A program made the translations under genes and the position numbers. The notes below the pieces were generated by a model that saw nothing but the letters and a program-made list of their open reading frames with translations, ran no database searches and was not told where the DNA came from. DNA of 64,000 nucleotides, taken from assembly GCA_021401465.1 (NCBI GenBank), contig JADDMT010000020.1:310001-374000 (forward strand), given 5' to 3'. Of the stretch, positions 25,401 through 34,810 are shown one piece after another (position 1 is the stretch's first letter; every line of letters begins with the position of its first letter). Origin of the DNA: Teratosphaeria epicoccoides (lineage: Eukaryota; Ascomycota; Dothideomycetes; Mycosphaerellales; Teratosphaeriaceae).

Positions 25401-26475
25401 TCAGGTTAAGTACATCCTGTACTTCCTATCGATATAAACGTCTTATGTGTTATCCTACGCTTGTTAATCTTATCTATTAGCAAACGCTGCTACTACATAG
25501 GACGAATACTAATCATGTAATCGTATTCCCTAAATGTAAGTACTCATTTTCTCTAGTTAATTACTAGGTTGTGCTTTCTTAACTAAGGCATGCCTAGCAT
25601 AATGTCATAACTAGCTATGTTAATAACATCTAAGACAATTTCCTCATAGTGCTATTAGATAGCTAGTAGTAGTAGTATCGTCTCTCGCTCTACTTTAGGT
25701 AATAGTAACCTATCTACTATAGTAAGTTCATACGTTCCTTCTTCTCTGCTTCGGGTTATAATCTCTTAGCTCTTAACAAATAATTTAGAGGCAAAATTCC
25801 TGTCTGCTCCAGAATCTATAAGGGCAGTTATCCTATACCTGTTAATAACAACTTTAGTGTAGAAGACTACTGTTAATACTTAAGCGCTTTCAATGTTAAG
25901 GAACTCTCTTAGAACGCTATAATCTAGAGAGTAGATCTGTTTCCTGACTAGTTCTTAGCCTGACGTTATTCTAACTATCCTAGGATCTGTTGTTTTGTCC
26001 TTAGCGCTTCTTACGCATATAGTTCTTCTTTAAGGGTTTCGTTACGTGCGTATTATCCTTATAGGGTAATCGCCTTCTAGTATTATTAGTTTAATCTTCT
26101 GACTACATCCTGCATTTCCCTAGTTACTACGCTTTAGTTGTCTAGTAAAAGGTATCTATATAGGGTAACTATGCTTCCTATAGGTATTCGTTCTATGACA
26201 AAGTTATGACAAGCATAATCTATCTTTAGTTATAGGTAATTCTAGAATTTAGCTCGTAGTATCATCTATGTGTATTTAAGCTATACTAGGTTCATTCTTC
26301 GTTACTTGTTGTTTATCCTTAGGAATATTTCTTCATATTGTCTTACAATGTGTAGTAATAATACGCGTATTAGTGCTAGCATATCTACTATAAACGTAAG
26401 GATTCTGTCGTTACTTCCCTCCTTGATTTCTTCATCAGATTCGTCTAATTCATTAGGACTTTCTTCCTTAGACTC
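22449..26475 (-). pseudogene. pol: gag-pol of element C, 3' part
   Basis: Minus-strand frame from the B2 insertion point to TAA 22,451-22,449. An acidic Ser/Glu-rich Gag segment is at 26,475-26,400. RT carries the catalytic Tyr-Met-Asp-Asp-Ile-Leu-Val-Tyr near 24,735-24,712. RNase H and integrase fill about 24,350-22,900. A clear chromodomain (Tyr-Leu-Val-Lys, then Lys-Gly-Tyr, then an aromatic/acidic stretch) is at about 22,610-22,535. The chromodomain frame differs from the RT frame, so at least one indel lies between. Stops are mainly TAG. The rest of Gag is at 33,346-34,300. Confidence 0.82.
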
Positions 26476-26895
26476 TGTCATAAAGGTCATAAGTCACGAG
26501 TACTATAGCATAAGTCATAATACATGCAGGGAAGAAAGGATCTGTCATGTGAGGACAGATACCTAGATCTGTAGGGTTAGTCTACAGATCTATAGGCTTG
26601 TATAGAGGAAAGGATCTGTCATGTAAGGATAGACACCTAGATCTATAGGGTTAGTTTACAGATCTATAGACATAGGTCTAATAGGTGTGTTAACAGATCT
26701 AGTAGAACTGCCCTATCTCTCTAGTATATAGGGATAGCTTCAGGATAGGTAGTTAGGAGCTTTATGCTTAATTTAATCCTCTCCTCTAGGAGGGATAGTT
26801 AGTTGCAAGGTTAATTGCTATTATCGATATTCTTTACTACTCTGCGAGTCTAATACCTGATCCCCTTCCTGCTATTACTACCTACCCTTATGACA
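26476..26895 (+). repeat. 5' LTR of B2
   Basis: TGTCATAA to TTATGACA. Holds two tandem units of about 68 bp with GGATCTGTC (about 26,537 and 26,604), a TATA-like TATATA at 26,725-26,730 and, about 35-40 nt on, ATGCTTAA (26,764-26,771; GTGCTTAA in the other LTRs), complementary to the primer site. Confidence 0.93.
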
Positions 26896-26905
26896 TTTTA
26901 AGCAC
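26896..26905 (+). other. Putative self-priming primer-binding site of B2
   Basis: The ten bases after the 5' LTR, TTTTAAGCAC, contain TTAAGCAC, the exact complement of GTGCTTAA, which occurs in the B LTRs near the expected transcription start. This is the arrangement of Tf1-type self-primed elements, and I see no match to a familiar tRNA 3' end. Confidence 0.55.
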
Positions 26906-26949
26906 TACTCCTAAGGAAGTATTAGGGGACTCGTCGAGCGCTTAACATA

Positions 26950-28729
26950 CGCCTATGTTAAGTAGTTCCTAAGCTGTTAGTTTAACCTCTAGCGACAATA
27001 GTTAACTGACACTACAAGAACAAGTTGCCGCTATACCTTAAATTACTTAGTAGCTCGAATCCATTTACCTTAGCGAGATAGCTCTAGCATCTGTCGCAGG
27101 TTCGACTACTAGAAACAGACATGGCAACAATGGCTTTAAGATAGGGAGCCCTATAGAGTTTACAGGACAACGATCTCAAGTTAAGATGTTTATCCTCTAA
27201 TACTAGTTAGCATTTAATGTAGATATAGAACGGTTTATAACACATTATAAGCAAATGATGTATATTGTCTCTTACCTAAAGGGACTAGCGTTCGAGTTCA
27301 TCTAGCCTTACATATCAGATTATCTAGATCACGTTAGTAGCGTAGAAGCTAGGAAGACAACAACTAGGGAGATTCTTAACTTAGACACGTCCTTGTTCAA
27401 GGCGTTACGCGAAGCCTTTAGGCTTAGCAACAAACAACAAGAGGCTAAGAGAGCTCTCCTAGGAATCTAGCAGAAAGGTTCTGCTATTAAGTACTATGCA
27501 GACTTTTAGACCCTCTCTGCTTAAGTCGACTAGAATGATAATGCTTTAGCCGCTTAGTTCTATTATAGACTAAAGGAGACAGTTAAAGACGAAATTGCCT
27601 AGGGAGATTAACTAACGACATTCAAGGAAATAAGCGATCTCGCGATTAGGATTAATAATTGCATCTAGGAACGACAGTAGGAACGACAACATAGAAATTG
27701 CAGGCTAGCATAGGCTAACTATAAGGTCTAACGATTAGCACTAAAATGGCGAAGTAATTTTTATAGTCTCTAACTAATAGAGTTAGATGTAACTAAGGGA
27801 CACCTGAAGAGTAGGTTAGGGTTAAGGGCTCTCCTACCTAGAATGGTCTGAAGAAGCCATTCGACAAGAATAACCTTAAGTGCTATAACTGTAGAAAGAA
27901 AGGACACTTCGCCCGCGAGTGTTTTGCCAAGAAATAGCGTCAGGAACTATAACGGACAGAACAGGCTTGCGCGATAATATCGGCACCTAAGCAAACAGCT
28001 GCTACTACTTAAGTACTAGACTATGCCTTACTTACTTAGACTATGTGCTACGACGACGATTGTCAGATTCACATGAGTAATAAATATAGTTCTAGATAGT
28101 ACCCTAGACGTAACAAGGCATAATCGATCTATGCGCTAAGGGGTGTACCTTCTAGTGTAATAGTCCTGAGGTAACAGGAGCTAGAAGAAGAAGAAGGTTC
28201 TGACGACAACTATGAGCTTGTTAAAGCCGTTGTTCCTGATTCTGAGGAGGACGAGAGTATAGAGAGATAGGCTATGCTGCTACATGACATCAGACTTAGT
28301 ATCATCCGACTTATACAGAACTAGTAGGCCTAGGCTTGCCTATAGATTAATAGAGTATAACATGTTAACTAGCTTTAATATGACGAACTAGCCGACCGCA
28401 TGCGACGATACCTGAGGAGACTACTAGTTGTAGCTTACCCTTACTTACATCAGAAGATTGTCTAAGAAATTGTACTGTTTAGGGTAGAGTTTACGCCCTA
28501 AGGAGGCTACTTTACCTACAAGGGTATTTAGGTTCTACGAACGTTACGACTCTAGGTCGACTATTTAAAAATGGAATACGCAAGAAACGCGCAGGAATAA
28601 CGAGGCTAAGAGCGAGTACGACCTCTTAGGCTAGTTAGCGGTAATGCTCAAAGAAGAATGAGCTAAGACTACATGATCCCTGACCTAGTCTGTAAAGACA
28701 GTTATTCGGGAAACGACGAGGTCCGCTAG
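26950..28729 (+). pseudogene. gag: gag of B2
   Basis: Capsid-like sequence (Gly-Ser-Pro-Ile-Glu-Phe-Thr-Gly near 27,144, typical of Ty3 Gag) followed by a perfect CCHC knuckle (Cys-X2-Cys-X4-His-X4-Cys) at 27,881-27,922. The knuckle lies in a different frame from the capsid part, so one indel lies between, near 27,740. After the knuckle the frame is acidic and runs to TAG 28,727-28,729, just past a slippery heptamer leading into pol. The start codon is not certain. Stops inside are mostly TAG/TAA. Confidence 0.8.
28708..28714 (+). promoter_or_regulatory. Putative -1 ribosomal frameshift site GGGAAAC
   Basis: The heptamer GGGAAAC sits with GGA and AAC as zero-frame codons of gag, exactly the X_XXY_YYZ phase required for -1 slippage. 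Gag stops 13 bases later (TAG 28,727-28,729) and pol (protease onward) is open in the -1 frame. I did not identify a defined downstream pseudoknot. In B1 the equivalent site lies just left of the A1 insertion, outside the window. Confidence 0.65.
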
Positions 28730-31700
28730 AATTAGACCTACAGACAGACTAGATAGGGCTACAATAATGTGCCGCAGTTAGCGCCAGATACGCGGACAAC
28801 CTTAGAGTATAGGTACACATTAACAAGACGCTAGCCTAGGCCTTAATAGATTCAGGATGTACTAGAATCTTCATGACGCCCAAATTCGCTAGGATAGCTA
28901 GGATAAGGCTATAGGCGAAGACAAACACTTTCTTGCTACAAGCGATTAATAGAAAGCTAGTTACGTACAACTAAGGAATAGTTAATGAAGAGACTAAGAC
29001 GATACCTCTGCGGATAGGACGCTACAAAGAGATGATCTAGTTTGACATCATGGAGTTACCTAGCTCAGATGTAGTGCTAGGGTTACTATAGCTAAGGAAA
29101 GCTAACCCCTACCTTGACTAGAAGAACGAGAGGATCTAGTTTCCGGAACTCTTAAGATTAATACCTCTACCTATAGTACACGACGTACTAGGCAAGATCG
29201 AAATATGTGCTATGACTTCAAGCAAGATAGTCGCTGCCATTAAGGACCTAGAATAGGAAGTGTATGTCCTATAGGTTAAAGCAACATAATCTGAAGTCAA
29301 AGTCGAGTTTACTATCCCTAACAAGTATAAGGAGTTTGCTACTCTTTTTGAGGAGGAACCTAACTAAGAGGCTCTGCTAGAATACTAGGAGTAGGATCAC
29401 GGGATACCCTTACTCCTAGGCAGAACGCTAACGAAGCAACTAGTTCGCATATTATTAGCAGCGAGGCTAGAGATTCTCCGGAAATACCTTAAACACAACC
29501 TCTAGAAGGGCTTTATCCGCAAGTCATAGTCCCTAGCAGGGTATCTGATCCTGTTTGTCCCTAAGGGGGAAGATAACTAGCGACTTTGCATAGACTATTA
29601 TAGATTAAATAATATCATGATAAAAAATAGTTATCTACTTCCTTTGCTTTCAGAGTTGTAGGATTACCTACAAGGAGCAATATACTTCTTGAAGTTTAAC
29701 ATACTAGGAGCGTATAACCGAATTTGAATTAAGGAAGGCAACGAATAGAAGACTACGTTCTAAACTAGGTTTAGACACTACAAGTATATAGTCATGCTAT
29801 TTAGGTTAACAAACGCCCTAGCTACATAGCAGGCATTTATTAACAATGTGCTACGAGAGTACCTTGACATCTTCGTGGTTGTATACTTAGATAACATCCT
29901 TGTCTACTTACGAACGATCGAAGAACATAGGACTCATGTACGTAAGGTACTTCAGAAACTCTAGGATTACAAGCTAAAGGTTAAGCCTTAGAAGAGCGAG
30001 TTTCATAAGCAAGAAGTCTAGTTCCTCGGCTACGTAGTAGCCTAGAACAAGATCAAGATAGACACTAAGAAGGTTAAAGTCATAAGAGAGTAGCCTACGC
30101 TAACTAATGTTAAGGAAGTATAGTCCTTCCTTAGGTTTGCTAACTTCTATCGAAGATTCATCGCGAACTATTTAAGGATTACAGCACTACTTATAACCCT
30201 TACTACGAAGGATACACTATTCATATAGGACAACGCCTAACAGAATGCCTTCGAGGAACTTAAGCAATAATTCACAGATTAGCTAATCTTGCTTGTATTC
30301 GACCCTAGTAAGCCTATCATAGTTAAAACAGATGCCTCTGACGTAGTACTTAGGGCATACTTAAGTTAACTAGGACCGAGTAGACAACTACAGCTAGTTG
30401 CCTATTACTCAAGAAAGCTGTCTAAACCCGAGCTCTGTTACGACGTCTATAACAAAGAACTTCTAGCTATAGTAGACGCCTACAAAGCGTAGCGAGTCTA
30501 CTTAGAAGGGGCTAAGTACTAGGTTACGGTCTACATAGACTATAAGAACTTGTAATACTTTACTATGACAAAGGAGTTAAACTAACGACAAGTCCGATAG
30601 AGTAAGGAACTCTCTAGCTTTAACTATAAGATTGTCTATCGCAAGGGATCTAATAACGCACGCGCCGACGTACTTAGCCGCTAGACTAACTACATGAAGG
30701 GCATAAAGCAGGAGAAACATGCTGTTCTCTAGGAAAATGGCGATAGCACGCTTAGAGTTAATTAACTCGTAGCTATAGCTATCACATAGACTAGTGAGTT
30801 CTAGGACGACCTAAGGAACGTACTAGTCTACGACCTAACTGCACTTGCTGTCTGTAACAACATCGAGGGACAGGAGGACTAGGAAGACGAAGACAGAGTA
30901 CTTCTCTTCTAAGGGTTAGTATATATGCTAACATCCTTACGTTCGGAGCTACTACGCCTCTAACATAACGTTCCTTAGGCAGGATACCCGGGAGTGTCTA
31001 AAATGAAGCAAATTCTCTAACGAGAATATTACTTCCCTAGGATAGGCAGAGTAATCGTAGACTATGTCCGCTAATATGTAACTTGCTAATAGAGTAAGCA
31101 TAACTGTCATAAACTATATAGGCTACTACGACTACTACAGGTACCCTAACGGCCATAGGAATTGCTCGCTATAGACTTCATTGTTAAACTACCCTAGTTG
31201 AGAGAACCCGCTACTAATGAGTTCTTCGATAGAATCATAGTAGTAGTCGACTAATATACTAAGTTCAGGAAGTTTATCCTATACCGCGAAGACTTTAAGA
31301 CTAAAGATATCGCACATGTCTTCATAAAATAGGTAGTAGCATTACACGGCATGCTATAAGACCTAGTAATAGATCGAGGATCCGTGTTTACCTCTAACTT
31401 CTAGAAAGCCCTAATAAGATAATTCTAGGTCAAGCATCGACTTAGTACTTCCTTCTACCCTTAAACAGATAGATAGACAGAACGTCTAAATTAGACGCTA
31501 GAATAGTACCTTCGATCCTATGTGAATAGGGACTAGAACAACTAGGTAGAGTTGTTGCTAATAGCGTAGCTTGTATACAATAGTACGCTAGTAGAGTTAA
31601 CAGGACTCTCGCTATTTCAGATGGCATATAGATTAGCTATAGGAGACATTCTAGACATCTTAGCTAGTAATCTAAACCTAGTAGCACTTAGGCGAGTAGA

Positions 31701-32232
31701 ATACCTCCGCTAACTGTAAACAGAAGCACGACTTAACCTGCAGTTCTATTAACAGAACATAGCATAGTACGCGAATCAAAAGAGAATTAAGGGACTAATT
31801 CTAAATAAGGGGGACAAGGTGTATCTCCTCTACTATCACATTAAATCGGACAAGCCAAGTAAAAAACTAGACGCTATGAAACTAGGACTATTCCGGATCA
31901 AGGCTAAGAAAGGACTAGTCAATTTTGAATTATAGCTACCTAAGCAGATGAGAATACACCCTGTGTTCTATGTCTCTCTGCTAGAACAAGTAGCGCTAGA
32001 TGCCGCACTACAAACAGAACCCTTACTACTTAACCCTAAGGTCGAAGAACTAGAGTACACTGTCGAGAGGATCGTTAACACTCGCTAGGTAGACAGACAG
32101 CGAGAGTACTTAGTAAAATAGGAAGGATACGGGAGTACCGAAAACACCTAGGAACCCCTAAAACACTTACGAAACTGTTAGCAAAAGATACGGAGTTTTA
32201 AGTGGAGAACGAACCTAGGAAGAAGATCATAG
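28708..32232 (+). pseudogene. pol: pol of B2 (PR-RT-RNase H-IN-chromodomain)
   Basis: In the -1 frame relative to gag. Protease motif Leu-Ile-Asp-Ser-Gly-Cys-Thr at 28,843-28,863. RT box Tyr-Leu-Asp-Asn-Ile-Leu-Val-Tyr at 29,884-29,907, with Asn for the second catalytic Asp as in B1. RNase H Thr-Asp-Ala-Ser at 30,328-30,339. Integrase HHCC domain about 30,960-31,110. Catalytic core about 31,165-31,530, with Asp-Arg-Gly-Ser-Val-Phe-Thr-Ser near 31,375. Chromodomain about 32,050-32,190 (Tyr-Leu-Val-Lys, then Glu-Gly-Tyr). Ends at TAG 32,230-32,232. Dozens of RIP-type stops; inactive. Confidence 0.9.
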
Positions 32233-32736
32233 GCCACGATTAGGCTCCTACGGGACGCTATTAGTAGGCTCGGCTACCACGCTATCCGGGAAACCCTAAT
32301 ACGATGCGTTAGCAAAACCTTCTATTACACTCTATGTCGTAGGACTAAGCGTAAGACCCGCTAAAGGATCTAGGTTAAGAAGGAACCTAGTCTGCTAAAG
32401 AGCCTACTCTTTAGCCTCGTCCTCCCTAATCTTACGCTCCTTAAGAGCGCGATTATCCTCGACCTCATAGTTAACTACATCTAACTATTTCTGAAGACAC
32501 ATCTCCTTTACATGCGCCTCTATTATCTTTTGCAAAGCCTTGGCTAGGGCCGCCTTTACATGGTCGAGATTAGTAATTAGTCTTTTCTGCTAATTACCTA
32601 ACCTCTTCTATTCGACCTCTGTTACCTTTACGTCGTAACTTCGACAGTTACTAAAGTAATAGTATAAACATTTCCCTAAGGAAATGTGTACTTAACAAAC
32701 AAGCTTTAACTCTTGACACTAAGTATAAGACTTCAT
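32227..32736 (-). pseudogene. Antisense ORF of family B (copy B2), Zn2Cys6-like
   Basis: From ATG 32,736-32,734 to TGA 32,229-32,227, 170 codons, the stop abutting pol TAG 32,230-32,232. Combining B1 and B2, the N-terminus reads Cys(now Tyr)-X2-Cys-X6-Cys, 8 residues, Cys-X2-Cys-X7-Cys(now Tyr)-Asp, which fits the Zn2Cys6 consensus spacing; the Tyr codons are TAT/TAC, one G-to-A change from Cys. It is followed by about 75 charged residues (Lys-Ala-Ala-Leu-Ala-Lys, Lys-Ile-Ile-Glu-Ala and similar) that look like a coiled coil. The sense strand here is merely hydrophobic, as expected of a shadow. Role inferred: DNA-binding or regulatory accessory protein. Confidence 0.65.
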
Positions 32737-32925
32737 GCTTTCCTTGCCCTAATAATAGATTCGATTCGCGCGGCGTTTGTGTTTCTACGTTAAAGGGGCG
32801 TTAGTATCTAGAATGACACAAGGTAGTAACGTAGAAAGAGAAGACATTACTACGTAAATGAAATAGCAAAAGAAACCCCGCACTAATAAGTAGCTTAGGG
32901 ACAAGCTAGGCTAAGAGGGAGATAG

Positions 32926-33345
32926 TATCATGAAGGTCATAAGTCACGAGTACTATGGCATAAGTCATAACACATGTAGGGAAGAAAGGATCTGTTACAT
33001 GAGGATAGACACCTAGATCTGTAGGGTTAGTCTACAGATCTATAGGCTTATATAGGGGAAAGGATCTGTCATATAAGGACAGACACCTAGATCTATAGGG
33101 TTAGTCTACAGATCTACAGACATAGGTCTAACAGGTCTGTTCACAGATCTAGCAGAACTACCCTGTCTCTCTAGTATATAGGGATAGCTTCAGGACAGGT
33201 AGTTAGGAGCTTTGTGCTTAATTTAATCCTTTCCTCTAGGGAGGATAGTTAGTTACAAGGTTAATTGCCATTGTCGATATTCTTCACTACTCTGCGAGTC
33301 TAACACCTAATCCCCTTCCTGCTATTAGCACCTACCCTTATAACA
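32926..33345 (+). repeat. 3' LTR of B2
   Basis: 420 bp, starts TATCATGA (TGTCATGA before mutation), ends TTATAACA, followed by the duplication GACTC. Same internal tandem units as the 5' LTR. Confidence 0.93.
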
Positions 33346-34300
33346 GACTCGTCTTGCTAATCCTCCTCTTGCTAAAGGGACTCTAGAACTTCTCGAATTA
33401 CTTTAGGCGCCTCTTCTTAAGGGAATGAAGTTCTTAGATCTCGGTTCTCTTTGTCGTCGTCATTAAAGCAAGACTCGTTAATTTCTTTAAGGCTGGCGTC
33501 TTCTCATGCAAGGCTTAGTCGTGCGTGCCTAGTCCTTCTTGCTATTATACAAAACTCGCGTTTCATCGGAGCTCTGCATGTGCCGTGTAGTTCTAGTAGA
33601 ATTAGCAAGTGTTCCTTAGATGATATCCCTAACTTGGCAAATTCTAATTTAACTTCGTTCTTGTAGTCGCGGAGTTCCTTGTCTTCTTCATGGATATCAT
33701 ACTATAGAAAACCCTAAACCCTAGACCGACCCTTCTAGATAGCGTTAAACTACTAGCCTATTACATCAGAATCACGCTGTTGTTTTTGATAGGTTAGTTA
33801 AGACTATCCTCCGCGTAGTTTATCTGGCACATATCCTGCTTTTCTAGAGATCTTAGAGTCGTAGCGGCACTCCATTAATCTTTCGTAAAGTTAGTCGTCT
33901 AGCTTAACCGCTACTTTAACTAGTTCTCTAAGGTTGTCGATCGTCCTCTGTAGCGTATGAGTTCGTCTTTAACATTGTCCTTAAGGCCTCGTTAGAACAT
34001 AACTTAGTTCCTAAGAAAAGGTTTAATCTAGTGCTAAGCTCTTCCTTGTATAAAGGTTATTACGAAGAGAGGTTCCTATGCTTCTCCTATGTTGTTAAAC
34101 TTGAAGTACATGTCAATTTAAGTAAGCTAGATGTCAAACTTGTCTTAGTCGCTATAGTAGTAGTCCGGCTTGCTAACCTTAAGGGAGTCCTCCTTAGTAT
34201 AGTTAGCAAGTGCGTTAATAGCTAACTAAGAAGTGCTAGATTGTCGGCAAGAGCTTCCTACATCGCTTAGGGCAGGAGTCTCCCTTCTAGTTTGCTATGT
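33346..34300 (-). pseudogene. gag: gag of element C, 5' part
   Basis: Continuation of C gag on the other side of B2, read on minus. A protein-like stretch lies at about 34,110-34,050 (Met-Tyr-Phe-Lys-Phe-Asn-Asn-type), within Ty3-like Gag composition, broken by RIP-type stops. Short plus-strand frames here are complement shadows. Confidence 0.6.
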
Positions 34301-34316
34301 AGTACTTATCCTAAGG

Positions 34317-34326
34317 ATGTTTAAAG
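34317..34326 (-). other. Putative self-priming primer-binding site of C
   Basis: On the minus strand, two bases inside the 5' LTR, TTAAACAT (34,324-34,317) is complementary to ATGTTTAA in the C LTR (complement of 42,649-42,656), about 30 nt downstream of its TATA-like sequence. Confidence 0.5.
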
Positions 34327-34401
34327 TGTTACTAACCTTGCTATTAACTAAGCCTCAAGAGGAATAGTTAAATCACATGGGGCAATTATTCTTTAGAGAG
34401 G
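34327..34401 (-). repeat. 5' LTR of C, first piece
   Basis: 75 bp of the C LTR up to the A3 insertion point; the remaining 396 bp are at 42,576-42,971. AGAGG (34,397-34,401) is the left copy of the A3 duplication. Confidence 0.92.
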
Positions 34402-34761
34402 TGATACGGTTGATACTAGGGGGCCATTAGAACCGCATGGGTTCTAATGGCCGCCCTTGGCATGCAGTAACCCTGCTACATATGGCAAGGGGGTCCTTCA
34501 TACATACGTTGGCTCGTATGTCGTCTAAGTAGGATCAGTTGTCGACGTAGGACGCCCCTATGTCGCTGACCCTACGGTACCCCTATGGGGTTAGGCTCAG
34601 ACATGCTTTCCCTAATTAAGGAGCGTTAGGGGTTATAAGCACCCTTAGCGCTACCTCTGCGATAAGCAGAAAGCAGCGCTATCTTGTACCTACTAAAAGG
34701 TCGGATTACTCTGTCACACTACGAGATATTTTCATATCATATAGCATATACATCTATATTA
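34402..34761 (+). repeat. 5' LTR of A3
   Basis: TGATACGG to TATTA. Contains a perfect 13-bp inverted repeat with 5-nt loop (34,422-34,452; GGCCATTAGAACC and its complement), a TATA-like TATAAG at 34,634-34,639 and, about 30 nt on, AGAAAGCAG (34,668-34,676). Confidence 0.94.
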
Positions 34762-34764
34762 GTT

Positions 34765-34773
34765 CTGCTTTCT
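34765..34773 (+). other. Putative self-priming primer-binding site of A3
   Basis: CTGCTTTCT, three bases inside the LTR, is the exact complement of AGAAAGCAG at 34,668-34,676, which lies where transcription should start (about 30-35 nt after TATAAG). The A2 copy has the same site at 48,109-48,101 on minus. Confidence 0.55.
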
Positions 34774-34810
34774 CCCCCCTACTTTGTAGTCTAGCAGAGA
34801 ATACTACGAT

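Larger units (their letters stand above)
26476..33345 (+). mobile_element. Family B chromovirus, copy B2, complete (6,870 bp)
   Basis: The most complete B copy: two 420-bp LTRs (26,476-26,895 and 32,926-33,345), gag, pol and antisense ORF. The 5-bp duplication GACTC flanks it exactly (26,471-26,475 and 33,346-33,350), inserted into gag of element C. A purine tract (AAGAGGGAGATAG) precedes the 3' LTR. Confidence 0.95.

Noticed and set aside
26270..26566. Plus-strand 98-codon frame and overlapping minus frame
   Set aside because: Spans the C/B2 junction; the minus frame is partly C gag with a start supplied by the B2 LTR, the plus frame is its shadow.
34762..34785. tRNA-type primer-binding site after the A3 5' LTR
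   Set aside because: No resemblance to a tRNA 3' end that I can recognise; self-complementarity with the LTR explains the site better.
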